A DNA stretch of 64,000 nt. It comes from Thalassovita gelatinovora. GTDB taxonomy: Bacteria; Pseudomonadota; Alphaproteobacteria; Rhodobacterales; Rhodobacteraceae. The translations under genes were made by a program, and so were the position numbers. Shown piece by piece: positions 27,417 to 38,229 of the stretch (position 1 is the first letter of the stretch; the number at the start of each line of letters is the position of its first letter). The notes below the pieces were generated by a model that made no database searches, was not told the origin of the DNA, and worked only from the letters and a program-made list of their open reading frames with translations. Where the stretch lies: contig NZ_CYSA01000025.1 in the NCBI RefSeq assembly GCF_001458355.1, positions 218,579 through 282,578 on the forward strand, written 5' to 3'.

Positions 27417-28025
27417 TCACAACCCCTGCCCCGGTTTCACGTCCTTCAATTCCATCGCCTTGGCCGGATCGCGCCACATTTGATGCAGCACGTTCTGGCG
27501 CTTGATATTGCTGCGATGGCGCAGCGTCAGCACAATCGCGCCGATCATCGCCACCAGCAGGATCAACCCGGCCAGTTGGAACAAAAGGAAGTATTTGTCA
27601 TAGATCAGCTGCCCCAGGGCGGCGGTGTTTTCCACCCCTTCGGGCGTGACCGCAGCGCGCGCATCAGCGGCGTGTTCCGCGTAATCCCAAGCGCCGTAAG
27701 CCATGGCGAATTGCATCAGCAAGACCACCCCGATCAGCAGCGCCAAGGGAAGGTATTTCGCCATTTCCGCCTTCAGTTCGGCGAAATCGACATCCAGCAT
27801 CATCACCACGAACAGGAACAGCACCATGACCGCCCCGACATAGACAATGATCAAAAGCATGGCGACGAATTCCGCCCCCAGCAACACGAACAGCCCCGCC
27901 GAAGACAGGAAGGCCAGGATCAGCCACAGCACCGAATGCACCGGATTGCGGCTGATCACAGTGAACAGCCCCCCGGCGATGGCGCAGATCGCGAACAGAT
28001 AGAATGCCAGCGCTGCAATCGTCAT
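27417..28025 (-). CDS. nuoJ: NADH-quinone oxidoreductase subunit J
   Basis: A 202-residue membrane subunit with five helices. [29 protein letters not shown] and [19 protein letters not shown] are the NuoJ signatures, including the helix that undergoes the pi-bulge change in catalysis. Its ATG overlaps the upstream decarboxylase-like gene by 4 bp. Confidence 0.96.
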   Translation of the reverse strand: MTIAALAFYLFAICAIAGGLFTVISRNPVHSVLWLILAFLSSAGLFVLLGAEFVAMLLIIVYVGAVMVLFLFVVMMLDVDFAELKAEMAKYLPLALLIGVVLLMQFAMAYGAWDYAEHAADARAAVTPEGVENTAALGQLIYDKYFLLFQLAGLILLVAMIGAIVLTLRHRSNIKRQNVLHQMWRDPAKAMELKDVKPGQGL

Positions 28026-28429
28026 GTTTCTTTATCCTCTTTATCGTCCATGACCTCTTTGGCCAGTTCCATGCCCTTGGTCATGGCGGGTATACCGGCA
28101 AACATCGACATCTGTGCGATGGTTTCGGCGATTTCATCCTTGCTGGCCCCGGCTTCGAGTGCGTGGCGCACCGTCATCCGGAACCCGGTATCATTTTGCG
28201 CCCCCTGCATGGTCAACCCCGCCAAGGTCAGCAGCAGCCGGGTTTTCGCATCCAGCCCGTCCTTGCTGATGCCCTTGCCGAAGGCCATTTCCATCATGTC
28301 CTTGGGCATGGTCGGCCACAGCGTTTCGAACCCTTTTGGCGAAAAGGATTCAAGCGCCGGGTTCATGGCTTTCGCCATCGCCTGGGCCTGCTTCATCATC
28401 AGCTCGAAAGGGTTGCTGGGATCGGTCAT
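28022..28429 (-). CDS. Carboxymuconolactone-decarboxylase/AhpD-like protein within nuo
   Basis: This encodes 135 residues, all helical. Residues about 60-125 match the CMD fold ([16 protein letters not shown], then [21 protein letters not shown]). The CxxC of AhpD-type peroxidase adaptors is absent, so a redox role is not supported. ATGA overlaps join it to nuoI upstream and nuoJ downstream, which indicates tight co-translation with complex I. Such genes lie at this place in other Rhodobacteraceae. The function is unknown. Confidence 0.82.
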   Translation of the reverse strand: MTDPSNPFELMMKQAQAMAKAMNPALESFSPKGFETLWPTMPKDMMEMAFGKGISKDGLDAKTRLLLTLAGLTMQGAQNDTGFRMTVRHALEAGASKDEIAETIAQMSMFAGIPAMTKGMELAKEVMDDKEDKET

Positions 28430-28920
28430 CGGTACGGGGCATCCAGTTCCAGGTTACGGGCAATTTCGCCTTCCCAGCGGTCGCCGTTTTCCAACAATTT
28501 TGCCTTGTCGTAAAACAGTTCTTCGCGGGTTTCGGTGGCGAATTCGAAATTCGGACCTTCGACAATCGCATCCACCGGGCAGGCTTCCTGACAGAAGCCG
28601 CAATAGATGCATTTGGTCATGTCGATGTCATAACGGGTGGTGCGGCGGCTGCCATCGTCGCGCGGTTCGGCATCGATGGTGATCGCCTGCGCCGGGCAAA
28701 TCGCTTCGCACAGTTTGCACGCGATGCAGCGTTCTTCGCCGTTGGGATAGCGGCGTAGCGCGTGTTCCCCGCGGAACCGCGGGGAAAGCGGGCCCTTTTC
28801 ATGCGGGTAGTTCAGCGTCACCTTGGGGGCAAAGAAGTATTTCAGCCCCAGCCGGAAACCTTTGACGAAATCCGCCAGCAGGAAATATTTGGCCGCGCGG
28901 CCGTAATCGATCTGAGTCAT
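28426..28920 (-). CDS. nuoI: NADH-quinone oxidoreductase subunit I
   Basis: A 164-residue ferredoxin-like peripheral subunit. Two four-Cys motifs, [12 protein letters not shown] and [12 protein letters not shown], hold the N6a and N6b [4Fe-4S] clusters that pass electrons toward quinone. The N-terminal amphipathic part ([13 protein letters not shown]) docks on the membrane arm. It lies 5 bp after the 82-residue gene. Confidence 0.97.
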   Translation of the reverse strand: MTQIDYGRAAKYFLLADFVKGFRLGLKYFFAPKVTLNYPHEKGPLSPRFRGEHALRRYPNGEERCIACKLCEAICPAQAITIDAEPRDDGSRRTTRYDIDMTKCIYCGFCQEACPVDAIVEGPNFEFATETREELFYDKAKLLENGDRWEGEIARNLELDAPYR

Positions 28921-28925
28921 CTTGT

Positions 28926-29174
28926 TTACTCCGCTCCAGACAGGACTTGGAGGCCGTTGGTCCAGTTGTCTAAGTTCGCCAAATCCTCAAGGATTTTATC
29001 GTTTACGCCTTCAAGCTTTTTACCTTCTACAGCAACTTTGATGGCATCATCTAAAGTCTCGTGGTGTCCCAGATTTTCATTTTGTTCTGTCAGCAAGAAG
29101 CGGCCATCATGTCGCCAAATAGTAAAATCCAGATCATTCCGGGCGTAGGAGTAGAATTTAGTGAATGAGGTCAT
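28926..29174 (-). CDS. 82-residue AT-rich orphan protein between nuoH and nuoI
   Basis: This encodes 82 residues ([18 protein letters not shown]...). It is cytoplasmic-looking, acidic, with no membrane helix and no family I recognise. The base composition is visibly lower in GC than the flanking nuoH and nuoI, and codons such as TTT, AAA and TTA are frequent. It sits exactly between them with 4-5 bp gaps and keeps the reading direction, so it is probably co-transcribed. The composition suggests a later arrival than the core subunits. Confidence 0.72.
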   Translation of the reverse strand: MTSFTKFYSYARNDLDFTIWRHDGRFLLTEQNENLGHHETLDDAIKVAVEGKKLEGVNDKILEDLANLDNWTNGLQVLSGAE

Positions 29175-29178
29175 TTAA

Positions 29179-30219
29179 TCAGCCCCCAATCGCCCAGCGG
29201 GCATAGGCGCCGCCGAAAGCTTCGAATTTTGCAAGGAACGCCACGATCACGACCCAGACCAGCGACATCGGCAGGAATACTTTCCAACCGATCCGCATCA
29301 GTTGGTCGTAGCGGTACCGCGGGGTGATCGCCTTGACCATCGAGAAGATGAAGAAAGCGAAAAGCATCTTGCCCATCATCCACAGGATGCCATCAGGCAG
29401 GCCCGGGATCGGCGACAGCCAGCCGCCGAAGAACAGCAGCGACACCAGCGCGCACATCAGCACCACCGCCACCAGTTCGCCGATCATGAACAGCAGGAAC
29501 GGGGTCGAGCTGTATTCGACCTGATAGCCGGCGACCAGTTCGCTTTCGGCTTCGGGCAGGTCAAACGGTGGACGGTTGGTTTCGGCCAGCGCCGAGATGA
29601 AGAACAAGAACAACATCGGGAAATGCGGCAGCCAGTACCAGCTGAACAGCCCGTAAGCCCCATCCTGTGCCCGCACGATGTCGCCGAAATTCATCGATCC
29701 GGTAGAAATGATCACGCCGATGATGATCAACCCGATCGAGACTTCGTAAGAAATCATCTGAGCGGCAGAGCGCAGGCTGCCCAGGAACGGGTATTTCGAG
29801 TTCGACGCCCAGCCGCCCATGATCACGCCGTAGACTTCCAACGAGGAAATCGCGAAGACGTAAAGAATGGCGACATTGATATCGCTGATCACCCACCCAT
29901 CGTTGAACGGGATCACCGCCCAAGCGATCAGCGCCATCACGAGGCTGATCATCGGGGCCAGCAGGAATACCACCTTGTCGGCCCCGGCGGGAAAGACGAC
30001 TTCTTTCACGATGTATTTCAGGAAGTCGGCGAAGCTTTGCAGCAGACCGAAGACGCCCACCACGTTGGGTCCGCGGCGCATCTGCACCGCAGCCCAGATT
30101 TTCCGGTCGGCATACATCAGGAAGGCCAGCGCCACCAACAGCGGGATGACGAGCAGGAAAACCTGTCCGATGATCACCAGCGCCATGCCTAGATATGTGT
30201 TCGCAAAGAAATCTGCCAT
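29179..30219 (-). CDS. nuoH: NADH-quinone oxidoreductase subunit H
   Basis: A 346-residue membrane subunit that contains the quinone entry and the E-channel. Typical blocks are [45 protein letters not shown] with the acidic loop, and [26 protein letters not shown]. It is followed 4 bp later by the orphan 82-residue gene and preceded by a lipoprotein gene. Confidence 0.97.
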   Translation of the reverse strand: MADFFANTYLGMALVIIGQVFLLVIPLLVALAFLMYADRKIWAAVQMRRGPNVVGVFGLLQSFADFLKYIVKEVVFPAGADKVVFLLAPMISLVMALIAWAVIPFNDGWVISDINVAILYVFAISSLEVYGVIMGGWASNSKYPFLGSLRSAAQMISYEVSIGLIIIGVIISTGSMNFGDIVRAQDGAYGLFSWYWLPHFPMLFLFFISALAETNRPPFDLPEAESELVAGYQVEYSSTPFLLFMIGELVAVVLMCALVSLLFFGGWLSPIPGLPDGILWMMGKMLFAFFIFSMVKAITPRYRYDQLMRIGWKVFLPMSLVWVVIVAFLAKFEAFGGAYARWAIGG

Positions 30220-30226
30220 TTGGTCC

Positions 30227-30619
30227 TCACACCATCGGTATTCCGTTTTCCGCGCAATGCGCGACGACGACTTCGGCGTCTATCGTCTTGGATCCGCGGG
30301 GCAGCGAGGGCGAGATGGTATAGATCGCATCTGCGCGCCACAGGCCGCCTGTTTCATCGACATTCGTGCGCAAGTGGCGCGCGAAGCCATATCCCCGGAT
30401 CAGCGTATATTGCGCAGCTGCGCATTGTGCATAATCCGCTACATCTTCACCCGAACGGGCACCGGTCATTTCCACCACGAAGCCGACCAGATCGCCTTCG
30501 AGAAGCCGCGTATCGACACCCTTGTAATCGGGGCGGAACGCCTGCCTCTCCGGTTGCGCTTCGACGCAACCGGCGATCGGCAGCGCCGCCAGAAGGGATA
30601 TGATCGCGGCCCGCTGCAT
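30227..30619 (-). CDS. Small lipoprotein encoded between nuoG and nuoH
   Basis: A 130-residue predicted lipoprotein. It has an N-terminal hydrophobic segment with a lipobox-like LPIAGC (Cys near residue 18), then a small globular part with [11 protein letters not shown] and VVVAHCAEN, whose Cys could pair in the periplasm. ATG 30619 overlaps the nuoG stop (TGATG), while a GTG one codon upstream is an alternative start. Family unknown. The location in the operon suggests a complex-I-linked role, but this is not shown. Confidence 0.75.
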   Translation of the reverse strand: MQRAAIISLLAALPIAGCVEAQPERQAFRPDYKGVDTRLLEGDLVGFVVEMTGARSGEDVADYAQCAAAQYTLIRGYGFARHLRTNVDETGGLWRADAIYTISPSLPRGSKTIDAEVVVAHCAENGIPMV

Positions 30620-32631
30620 CACTCGGCGGCCACCGGGGTTTCGCCGCGCGCTTTGCTGTTGGCCGAAAGTTCCGCCATCAACTGGCTGGCCCGTGCAATC
30701 GGGTTGGTCAGGTAGAAGTCCTTGATCGCTTCGCCAAAGGCGGCCGGTTTCAGCTTGGTCACTTCCAGCGGTTGCCAGTCGTTTTCGATCACCTGGTCGA
30801 TCTTCTTAAGATGCGGCACTTCGGCGACGAGCGCCTGACGCAGCTGGGCCAGGCTGTCATAGCCAAGCGTTGCGTCCAGTTCGGCCGACAAGGCCCGCAG
30901 GATCGCCCAGTTTTCCTTGGCTTCGCCCGGTGCGAACCCGGCACGCAGGGCCAGTTGCGGGCGGCCTTCGGTATTGACGAACAGACCGTTTTCTTCGGTA
31001 TAGGCCGCGCCCGGCAGGATCACGTCGGCGCGGTGTGCGCCGCGGTCGCCATGGCTGCCTTGATAGATCACGAAGGGGCCTTCGGCGATATCGATTTCGT
31101 CGGCACCAAGGTTATAGACCACGTCTGCCCCGTCCAGCGCAGCGGTCATGCCGCCTTGGGTCACGGCCCCAAGATCCATTGCGCCAACGCGGGAGGCCGC
31201 AGTGTGCAGCACCAGCATCTTGCCGCCCAATTTTTCGGTCAGCTGCATTGCCTTGCCCAGAACCGCCGCACCGTCGCCTTCGGTGATGGCGCCCTGCCCG
31301 ACGATCACAAGCGCGCCTTCGGTTGCTTCGACCGTGTCGGCCAGATCGTTCAGCGGTTTGCGGCCCGGACCATGCCATTCGTAATCATAGGTCAGATCCA
31401 TGCCTTCGGTGCCGAACACATGCACGTTGGCCCCGTTGATCCACGCCTTGCGCAGGCGGGCGTTCAGAACCGGGGCTTCATTGCGCGGATTCGACCCGAT
31501 CAGGTAGATTTCCTTGGCCGCGTCGATGTCTGCAATCGCGGCGGTGCCGACATAGGCCGACCGGTTGCCGTCTGGCAACACAGCACCGTTAGTGCGGCAT
31601 TCGATCGACCCGTCGAGCGTTTCGACCAGTTGTTTCAGCGCGAACACGGCTTCGACCGGGGCCAGATCGCCGACCAGAGCGGCGACTTTTTTACCCTTCA
31701 TCGCGGCGGCGGCGGTGGCGAGGGCTTCGCCCCAGCTGGCTTTGCGCAGCTTGCCGTTTTCACGGATATAGGGCGTATCCAGACGTTGCCGGCGCAGACC
31801 GTCCCAGACGAAACGGGTCTTGTCGGAAATCCATTCTTCGTTCACGCCATCGTGGTTGCGCGGCAGGATGCGCATGACTTCGCGGCCCTTGGTATCGACC
31901 CGGATGTTCGATCCAAGCGCATCCATCACGTCGATGGTTTCGGTCTTGGTCAATTCCCAAGGCCGGGCGGTGAAGGCATAGGGTTTGCTGACCAGCGCGC
32001 CCACCGGGCACAGGTCGATGATGTTGCCCTGCATGTTGCTGTCGAGCGTTTCACCCAGATAAGAGGTGATTTCGCTGTCTTCGCCGCGCCCGGTCTGGCC
32101 CATCTGGGTGATGCCGGCGACTTCAGAAGTGAAGCGCACGCAGCGGGTGCAGGAAATACAGCGGGTCATGTGGGTTTCAACCAGCGGGCCCAGATTCAGA
32201 TCGTCCGCCGCCCGTTTCGGTTCGCGGTAGCGCGAAAAATCGACGCCGTAGGCCATTGCCTGATCCTGCAGGTCGCATTCGCCGCCCTGATCGCAGATCG
32301 GGCAATCCAGCGGATGGTTGATCAGCAGGAATTCCATCACCCCTTCGCGGGCTTTCTTGACCATCGGTGAATTGGTTTTCACCACCGGCGGCTGACCTTC
32401 GGGACCAGGGCGCAGATCGCGCACCTGCATCGCGCAGCTTGCTGCCGGTTTCGGCGGACCGCCGACCACTTCGACAAGACACATCCGGCAGTTGCCGGCG
32501 ATCGACAGGCGTTCATGGTAACAGAAGCGCGGGATTTCCACCCCGGCCTGTTCACAAGCCTGAATCAGGGTCATTGCCCCTTCGACTTCGATCTCCTGGT
32601 CATCGATGACGATCTTGCGTAGGTCCGACAT
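30619..32631 (-). CDS. nuoG: NADH-quinone oxidoreductase subunit G
   Basis: A 670-residue iron-sulfur subunit. The N-terminal 2Fe-2S domain ([19 protein letters not shown]), the HxxxC type cluster ([18 protein letters not shown]) and the four-Cys [10 protein letters not shown] are intact and are followed by a molybdopterin-oxidoreductase-like domain without cofactor. It relays electrons from NuoF to NuoI. It lies 6 bp downstream of the DUF5333 gene. Confidence 0.96.
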   Translation of the reverse strand: MSDLRKIVIDDQEIEVEGAMTLIQACEQAGVEIPRFCYHERLSIAGNCRMCLVEVVGGPPKPAASCAMQVRDLRPGPEGQPPVVKTNSPMVKKAREGVMEFLLINHPLDCPICDQGGECDLQDQAMAYGVDFSRYREPKRAADDLNLGPLVETHMTRCISCTRCVRFTSEVAGITQMGQTGRGEDSEITSYLGETLDSNMQGNIIDLCPVGALVSKPYAFTARPWELTKTETIDVMDALGSNIRVDTKGREVMRILPRNHDGVNEEWISDKTRFVWDGLRRQRLDTPYIRENGKLRKASWGEALATAAAAMKGKKVAALVGDLAPVEAVFALKQLVETLDGSIECRTNGAVLPDGNRSAYVGTAAIADIDAAKEIYLIGSNPRNEAPVLNARLRKAWINGANVHVFGTEGMDLTYDYEWHGPGRKPLNDLADTVEATEGALVIVGQGAITEGDGAAVLGKAMQLTEKLGGKMLVLHTAASRVGAMDLGAVTQGGMTAALDGADVVYNLGADEIDIAEGPFVIYQGSHGDRGAHRADVILPGAAYTEENGLFVNTEGRPQLALRAGFAPGEAKENWAILRALSAELDATLGYDSLAQLRQALVAEVPHLKKIDQVIENDWQPLEVTKLKPAAFGEAIKDFYLTNPIARASQLMAELSANSKARGETPVAAE

Positions 32632-32637
32632 CTGGCC

Positions 32638-33048
32638 TCACTTTGCTTTCAACAGGACACCGATTTGGCTGTTTCGTGCAATTTCGGCATGGCCGAGAGT
32701 ACACAGATCGCCGGTATCGGCGGGGTTCAACCCCATGGATTTTACATAGGCTTCGCCGCGGTTCCGCATGCGGGCCTTTTCTTCATCGCTTTTGACGTAA
32801 TCGTTGATTTCCGCATCGCTGTAACCCATCGCCTTGGCGGTTTTCTTCAGCGAATTGAGAAACAACAGCCCTTTGAGGGTGCGCGGTTTGATTTCGTCGC
32901 ATTGGTCGCTGATTTCGAGGGCCAGAGCCACCCACAGCATATTGTCGTCGATTTTCGGAACATCGCGCAACGCCGCCTTGGCGCTGGCGGCACAGCCCAT
33001 CCCAATGGTTAGTACGGCGGCGGTGGTGAGGGTCGAAATCATACGCAT
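32638..33048 (-). CDS. DUF5333-like secreted protein in the nuo operon
   Basis: This encodes 136 residues with a clear N-terminal signal peptide (MRMISTLTTAAVLTIGMGCAASAKA, cleavage near residue 25). The body, LRDVPKIDDNMLWVALALEISDQCDEI..., carries two Cys that could pair. I recognise this as the DUF5333 type known from Rhodobacteraceae nuo operons; the name is from memory. AAGGAGATG precedes ATG 33048. Function unknown. It sits downstream of two strong hairpins. Confidence 0.78.
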   Translation of the reverse strand: MRMISTLTTAAVLTIGMGCAASAKAALRDVPKIDDNMLWVALALEISDQCDEIKPRTLKGLLFLNSLKKTAKAMGYSDAEINDYVKSDEEKARMRNRGEAYVKSMGLNPADTGDLCTLGHAEIARNSQIGVLLKAK

Positions 33049-33064
33049 GTCACATCTCCTTGGA

Positions 33065-33125
33065 TCACAGCGGAACGCTGTGACGAGATGCGGTCACACC
33101 CGGCTGTTATGCAATAACAGCCGGG
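33065..33125. repeat. Two strong hairpins inside the nuo operon
   Basis: TCACAGCG (33065-33072) pairs with CGCTGTGA (33076-33083), and CCCGGCTGTTAT (33099-33110) pairs with ATAACAGCCGGG (33114-33125); both are perfect with 3-base loops. They sit in the 106-bp gap between the lipoprotein and the DUF5333 gene. No T-run follows on the minus strand, so they may be mRNA-processing or stabilising structures rather than terminators. Confidence 0.6.
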
Positions 33126-33154
33126 GTAACGCGTTGATATGACCGAAAAACCGT

Positions 33155-33499
33155 TCATCCAGAACACCGTCCCGATAAATGCAGCGTGTCTTCGATGATG
33201 GTCAGCTTATCCGCGTCGGCGTCCGGGCCTGCGGCCCAGTCGACTTCGGAATTGCCGAAATTTCTGACGCAATATTTGGTCGCTTCATAGCGGCCTGCTT
33301 CGCGCGCCGGGTCCAGCCCCAAACCGACCGGGGCGACGGTGACGGTAAAGGACAAAGGGTCATCCTTGTCGGCGCTGAGCTGGGATTTGAAATAGACCCC
33401 GTCAAAGGCCACGCGGTTATTGGCGCCCTGGATTTTATCCCGAACGCCGCAACCGGCCAACAGCCCTGCTGTCAGAAGAAGGATGAAAGCGCCCCGCAT
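33155..33499 (-). CDS. Small lipoprotein encoded downstream of nuoF
   Basis: A 114-residue predicted lipoprotein: signal segment MRGAFILLLTAGLLAGC with a lipobox Cys at 17, then VAFDGVYFKSQLSADKD and a C-terminal region with ATKYCVRNFG and HLSGRC. Mature periplasmic anchoring is inferred. Family not recognised. It starts 6 bp after the nuoF stop, so it is co-transcribed with it. Confidence 0.74.
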   Translation of the reverse strand: MRGAFILLLTAGLLAGCGVRDKIQGANNRVAFDGVYFKSQLSADKDDPLSFTVTVAPVGLGLDPAREAGRYEATKYCVRNFGNSEVDWAAGPDADADKLTIIEDTLHLSGRCSG

Positions 33500-33505
33500 G
33501 CCCCG

Positions 33506-34804
33506 TTACTCCGCCGCCATCGCGCCGGTGCGGCCGGTTTTCTGCGCCTTGATGCGGTCCTCGATTTCTTCGCGGAAATTGCGGATCAGGCCCTGGATCG
33601 GCCAGGCCGCCGCGTCGCCGAGGGCGCAGATTGTGTGGCCTTCGACCTGCTTGGTCACATCCCACAGCATGTCGATTTCTTCCGGCTCGGCTTCGCCCTT
33701 CACCAGGCGGTCCATCACCCGCATCATCCAGCCGGTGCCTTCGCGGCAGGGGGTACATTGACCGCAGCTTTCGTGCTTGTAGAATTTGCTGAGCCGCCAG
33801 ATCGCTTTGACGATGTCGGTGGATTTGTCCATCACGATCACCGCTGCGGTGCCAAGGCCGGAGCCGAGTTCGCCGCGCAGGTAATCGAAATCCATGATCG
33901 CGTCGCGCATGTTTTCACCGCGCACGCAAGGCACCGACGACCCGCCGGGGATCACCGCCAGCAGGTTGTCCCAGCCGCCGCGGATGCCGCCGCAATGCTT
34001 TTCGATCAGTTCCTCGAACCCGATCGACATCGCTTCTTCGACGACGCAGGGATTGTTGACGTGGCCCGAGATCGCGAACAGCTTGGTGCCCGCGTTGTTG
34101 GGACGGCCGAAACCAGCGAACCATTCTGGGCCACGGCGCAGGATGGTCGGCACGACGGCGATGGATTCAACGTTGTTTACCGTGGTCGGGCAGCCGTACA
34201 GACCGGCACCGGCCGGGAATGGCGGTTTCATCCGCGGCATGCCCTTCTTGCCTTCGAGGCTTTCGAGCAGCGCAGTTTCTTCGCCGCAGATATAGGCCCC
34301 TGCCCCGTGATGCAGGTAGAGATCGAAATCCCAGCCCGACCCGGCGGCGTTCGGCCCCAGCAGACCGGCGTCGTAGGCTTCGTCGATGGCGGCCTGCAAT
34401 GCTTCGCGTTCGCGGATATATTCGCCGCGAATGTAGATATAGGCGGCATGGGCATTCATCGCGAAAGACGCGATCAGCGCGCCTTCGATCAGCGTGTGCG
34501 GATCGTGGCGCATGATTTCGCGGTCTTTGCAGGTGCCCGGTTCGGATTCGTCGGCGTTGATCACCAGATAGGCCGGACGGCCATCGCTTTCCTTCGGCAT
34601 GAAGGACCATTTCAGGCCGGTCGGGAAGCCCGCGCCGCCACGACCGCGCAGACCCGATGCCTTCATCTGGTCCACGACCCAGTCGCGGCCCTTTTGGATG
34701 ATGCCAGCGGTGCCATCCCAATGTCCACGTGCCTTTGCCCCCGCCAGATTGCGGTCATGCATCCCGTAGATATTGGTGAAGATACGGTCCTGGTCCTTCA
34801 GCAT
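33506..34804 (-). CDS. nuoF: NADH-quinone oxidoreductase subunit F
   Basis: A 432-residue NADH-oxidising flavoprotein. The NADH/FMN loop [12 protein letters not shown], the flavin part [22 protein letters not shown] and the N3 cluster motif [14 protein letters not shown] are intact. ATG 34804 gives [14 protein letters not shown], the normal start; the 46-codon longer frame upstream is rejected. It lies 5 bp after the small membrane gene. Confidence 0.97.
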   Translation of the reverse strand: MLKDQDRIFTNIYGMHDRNLAGAKARGHWDGTAGIIQKGRDWVVDQMKASGLRGRGGAGFPTGLKWSFMPKESDGRPAYLVINADESEPGTCKDREIMRHDPHTLIEGALIASFAMNAHAAYIYIRGEYIREREALQAAIDEAYDAGLLGPNAAGSGWDFDLYLHHGAGAYICGEETALLESLEGKKGMPRMKPPFPAGAGLYGCPTTVNNVESIAVVPTILRRGPEWFAGFGRPNNAGTKLFAISGHVNNPCVVEEAMSIGFEELIEKHCGGIRGGWDNLLAVIPGGSSVPCVRGENMRDAIMDFDYLRGELGSGLGTAAVIVMDKSTDIVKAIWRLSKFYKHESCGQCTPCREGTGWMMRVMDRLVKGEAEPEEIDMLWDVTKQVEGHTICALGDAAAWPIQGLIRNFREEIEDRIKAQKTGRTGAMAAE

Positions 34805-34809
34805 GCGTG

Positions 34810-35034
34810 CTACCTTTGTGCATCCTGGCGCAGACGCCAGAGTTGATAGATGTTGACGATCGCCCAGATAAACGCGGCAATCACACCGAGATAGATCAGC
34901 ATCTCGTAGCGGATTGCCAAGCCGAGGCTTTGCACGATCCAAGGCGCAAAGACCGTAAGCAGACCCGCCCCGGCGATCACCGCCGCGATGATCCGCCCTT
35001 TTCGGGCCATTGCCTTGTCACGCTCGTCGTTCAT
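34810..35034 (-). CDS. DUF5337-like small membrane protein
   Basis: This encodes 74 residues with two membrane helices ([20 protein letters not shown] and [22 protein letters not shown]) and a charged N-terminus. It resembles the DUF5337 family found in Rhodobacteraceae nuo clusters (family name from memory). It lies between nuoE and nuoF with gaps of 42 and 5 bp. Function unknown; assembly or stability help for complex I is plausible only by position. Confidence 0.75.
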   Translation of the reverse strand: MNDERDKAMARKGRIIAAVIAGAGLLTVFAPWIVQSLGLAIRYEMLIYLGVIAAFIWAIVNIYQLWRLRQDAQR

Positions 35035-35076
35035 CGTTTTCCGTCACATTTGCCCCCGCGCCCGGCGCGGCGGCCC

Positions 35077-36228
35077 TCAATCGTACAGTTTGTCTTTTTT
35101 CGCCCGTTTGGCGAAATCAGTTTCTTCGCCGGCGGCAAGCTGTTTGGCTTGCTCGATCCAGCCGTCGCGTTCAATCCGACCCTTGAATGTCAGCCGGTTG
35201 TCGACCCAAGCCACTTCGGCCGGTCCCCAGGCTGCGATCTGGTCGAAATGGTAGAAGCCAAGATCATTCAGGGTCTGTTCCAGCTTGGGACCGACGCCTT
35301 TGAGCATCTTGAGATCATCCGCCCCACCCGCGCGGGCGGCAGTCAAAACCTCCGGCGCGGTTTCTTCCACCGTATCAGCGGCGGGGGCCGCTTTGGCGGC
35401 GGGTTTTGCGGCGGCTGGGGTCGCAGCCGGTTTCGCCGCCGGGGCCTTGGCCTTGGGGGCCGGTTTGGCGGTCGGCGGAACGGTGGCCGTTTTCGACGCT
35501 GCCACGTCGACGGCATCCTTGCCCTTCATCCACGGGGTCAGGATCGGCACTTCGGTTCCATCGATCCGCTTGACCGTGTCGCCCAGATCGACCGCGCGTT
35601 GGGCCGAGGCGTTATACTGGGTCTTGCCGCTGTCGAAATCTTTCAGCGAGGTCAGGCCGGATTTGGGTTCCGAGGAAAAACGACCGTTCTGCGGTCCCGG
35701 CACCGGCACCTTGCCAGCGCTGAGTTCGTCGAGGATTTCGGCGAAGCGGTCCGTGGTCAGGTCTTCGTAATAGTCCTTGCCGATCTGCACCATCGGCGCG
35801 TTGGCGCAGGCGCCAAGGCATTCTACTTCTTCCCAGGTGAATTTGCCATCCGCCGACAGGGTGAACGGCTTGTCCGCGATCTTGTCCTTGCAAACATCGA
35901 TCAGCTTTTCCGCGCCGCAGATCATGCACGACGTGGTGCCGCAGACCTGAACATGGGCGATCGAGCCGGTCGGGGTCAGTTGGAACATGAAGTAGAACGA
36001 GGCCACTTCGAACGCGCGGATATGGGCCATGCCCAGCATATCGGCGACATATTCGATGGCGGGCCGGGTCAGCCAGCCTTCTTGTTCCTGGGCACGCCAC
36101 AAGAGCGGAATAACCGCCGATTGCGCCCGGCCAGCGGGATATTTGGTGATCTGCGCCTCGGCCCATTTCAGGTTTTCGGGCAGGAAAGCAAAGCTTTCGG
36201 GCTGATCGTGATAGAGACGGCGTAGCAT
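35077..36228 (-). CDS. nuoE: NADH-quinone oxidoreductase subunit E with a C-terminal HhH extension
   Basis: This encodes 383 residues. The thioredoxin-fold N1a domain (about 1-170) has the 2Fe-2S ligands CGTTSCMIC and CLGACANAP. Then comes an Ala/Pro/Lys linker (about 240-295) and a helix-hairpin-helix module ([19 protein letters not shown]...) to residue about 345 and a basic tail. Standard NuoE is about 170-240 residues. The extension is typical of this family of bacteria, and its role is unknown. ATG 36228 gives [15 protein letters not shown]. Confidence 0.96.
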   Translation of the reverse strand: MLRRLYHDQPESFAFLPENLKWAEAQITKYPAGRAQSAVIPLLWRAQEQEGWLTRPAIEYVADMLGMAHIRAFEVASFYFMFQLTPTGSIAHVQVCGTTSCMICGAEKLIDVCKDKIADKPFTLSADGKFTWEEVECLGACANAPMVQIGKDYYEDLTTDRFAEILDELSAGKVPVPGPQNGRFSSEPKSGLTSLKDFDSGKTQYNASAQRAVDLGDTVKRIDGTEVPILTPWMKGKDAVDVAASKTATVPPTAKPAPKAKAPAAKPAATPAAAKPAAKAAPAADTVEETAPEVLTAARAGGADDLKMLKGVGPKLEQTLNDLGFYHFDQIAAWGPAEVAWVDNRLTFKGRIERDGWIEQAKQLAAGEETDFAKRAKKDKLYD

Positions 36229-36265
36229 CAGGCACAGGCTCCGAGTGTCAATTCAATTCCGGTCA

Positions 36266-37492
36266 TCAGCGGTCAATCTCCCCGAACACGACATCCATGG
36301 TGCCGATGATGGCGGCGATGTCGGCCAGTTGGTGGCCGGTGCTGACGTGATCCATCGCCTGCAAATGCAGGAAGCCCGGCGCGCGCAGCTTGGCGCGGTA
36401 GGGTTTGTTGGACCCGTCCGATTTGATGTAGACGCCGAATTCGCCCTTGGGCGCTTCGACGGCGGCGTAAACTTCGCCCGCAGGCACATGGAAGCCTTCG
36501 GTGTAAAGTTTGAAGTGATGGATCAGGGCTTCCATCGATTGCTTCATCTCGGCGCGTTTCGGCGGTGTCAGTTTGCCCCGCGCCAGCACGTCACCGGGAG
36601 TTTCGCGCAGTTTCACGATGGCCTGACGGATGATGCTGGTCGATTGCCGCATTTCTTCCATCCGCACCAGATAGCGATCATAACAATCGCCATTCTTGCC
36701 AACGGGGATCTGGAAATCGAATTCGTCATAGCATTCGTAAGGCTGCGACCGGCGCAAATCCCAAGCCAGCCCCGAGCCGCGCACCATCACGCCGGAAAAG
36801 CCCCATTCGAGGATATCTTCTTCGGTCACGATGCCGATATCGGCGTTACGCTGCTTGAAAATGCGGTTTTCGCTCAGCAACCCGTCGATATCGTCGAGAA
36901 CCGCAGGGAATTCCAGCGCCCATTCTTCGATATCGTCAAGCAGTTCATTGGTCAGATCCTGATGCACACCGCCGGGACGGAAATAGGCCGCGTGCAGACG
37001 CGCGCCACAGGCCCGTTCATAGAAGATCATCAGCTTTTCGCGTTCTTCGAAGCCCCAGAGAGGCGGCGTCAGCGCACCGACATCCATCGCCTGCGTGGTG
37101 ACGTTGAGCAGATGGTTCAACACCCGGCCGATTTCACTGTACAGAACCCGGATCAGGCTGGCGCGGCGCGGCACTTCCACCCCGGTCAGTTTTTCGATCG
37201 CCAAGCACCAGGCATGTTCCTGATTCATCGGCGCCACGTAATCGAGGCGGTCCAGATAAGGCAGGTTTTGCAGGTAGGTGCGGCTTTCCATCAGCTTTTC
37301 GGTGCCACGGTGCAGCAGGCCGATATGCGGATCGCAGCGTTCGACGATTTCGCCGTCCAGTTCCAGCACAAGGCGCAGCACGCCGTGGGCCGCCGGGTGC
37401 TGCGGGCCGAAGTTGATGTTGAAATTGCGGATTTTCTGTTCGCCTTGCAGCGCGTCGACGCTGCCGTCGTCAAATTTGGAGCCGTCCATCAT
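36266..37492 (-). CDS. nuoD: NADH-quinone oxidoreductase subunit D
   Basis: A 408-residue 49-kDa-type subunit forming the quinone site with NuoB. The quinone-pocket block [14 protein letters not shown] is present, as is [20 protein letters not shown]. Its ATG overlaps the preceding 39-residue gene by 4 bp. A second ATG directly follows the first. Confidence 0.97.
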   Translation of the reverse strand: MMDGSKFDDGSVDALQGEQKIRNFNINFGPQHPAAHGVLRLVLELDGEIVERCDPHIGLLHRGTEKLMESRTYLQNLPYLDRLDYVAPMNQEHAWCLAIEKLTGVEVPRRASLIRVLYSEIGRVLNHLLNVTTQAMDVGALTPPLWGFEEREKLMIFYERACGARLHAAYFRPGGVHQDLTNELLDDIEEWALEFPAVLDDIDGLLSENRIFKQRNADIGIVTEEDILEWGFSGVMVRGSGLAWDLRRSQPYECYDEFDFQIPVGKNGDCYDRYLVRMEEMRQSTSIIRQAIVKLRETPGDVLARGKLTPPKRAEMKQSMEALIHHFKLYTEGFHVPAGEVYAAVEAPKGEFGVYIKSDGSNKPYRAKLRAPGFLHLQAMDHVSTGHQLADIAAIIGTMDVVFGEIDR

Positions 37493-37608
37493 TTCGCCCC
37501 CTTCACTTTGGGCGCACGCGCCAAGGCACGAGCCTGTTCAACCTTGGCGGTCAGCATGCCGAGACCGGCAATGAGCAGCGTCAGGGTCAGGATGAATGCG
37601 AGTTTCAT
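37489..37608 (-). CDS. 39-residue membrane protein coupled between nuoC and nuoD
   Basis: The ATG at 37608 overlaps the nuoC stop (ATGA), and the stop TGA 37489-37491 overlaps the nuoD start (ATGA). This double coupling strongly supports real translation. The sequence is [20 protein letters not shown] followed by a charged tail (residues 21-39, ending KVKGAK): one membrane helix with a basic tail. No known family is recognised. It may be a small complex-I accessory or assembly peptide. Confidence 0.72.
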   Translation of the reverse strand: MKLAFILTLTLLIAGLGMLTAKVEQARALARAPKVKGAK

Positions 37609-38210
37609 TTCGCCTCTCCTTTCTCGTCGCCGGGCAGGATGTAATTGGCCCCTTCCCAAGGCGACATGAAGTCGAACTGGCGGTATTCCTGCACCAGCTT
37701 CACCGGTTCATAGACCACACGCTTGAGTTCTTCGTCATAGCGCACTTCGGTATAGCCGGTGGTCGGGAAATCCTTGCGCAGCGGATGACCGCGAAAGCCG
37801 TAATCGGTCAACAGGCGGCGCAGATCGGGGTGGCCCGAGAACAGGATGCCGAACATGTCGAACACTTCGCGTTCGAACCAGTTGGCCGAAGGATGCACGT
37901 CGATGATCGAGGGCACCATGTCTTCTTCGCGGACCGACACCCGCAGGCGGATGCGGTGGTTCTGATACATCGACAGGAAATGATAGACCACGTCGAACCG
38001 CTTGGCCCGTTCGGGGTAATCGACGGCGGTGATATCCACCAGCGACGAAAATTTGCAGTTCGAGTCGGTTTTCAGGAAGTCGACGAAATCGACGATATTG
38101 GCCAGGGCCACGTCGATATTCAGCTCGCCATACGCGATATCCCAGCCAATTACGCAATCGGGCCGCTTCAGCTCGATATGGGTGGCCAGTTCGGTCAAGG
38201 CTTCGGTCAT
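37605..38210 (-). CDS. nuoC: NADH-quinone oxidoreductase subunit C
   Basis: A 201-residue 30-kDa-type peripheral subunit, separate from NuoD here. The block [28 protein letters not shown], then [21 protein letters not shown], is the family signature. ATG 38210 (MTEALTELA) was preferred over the longer frame from 38285. It couples by ATGA to the 39-residue gene. Confidence 0.96.
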   Translation of the reverse strand: MTEALTELATHIELKRPDCVIGWDIAYGELNIDVALANIVDFVDFLKTDSNCKFSSLVDITAVDYPERAKRFDVVYHFLSMYQNHRIRLRVSVREEDMVPSIIDVHPSANWFEREVFDMFGILFSGHPDLRRLLTDYGFRGHPLRKDFPTTGYTEVRYDEELKRVVYEPVKLVQEYRQFDFMSPWEGANYILPGDEKGEAK

Positions 38211-38229
38211 AATCTCTGTCCCTCCCGCG

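Noticed and set aside
33179-34846. Long open frame on the plus strand opposite nuoF
   Set aside because: Antisense shadow of NuoF with a composition typical of reversed codon bias.
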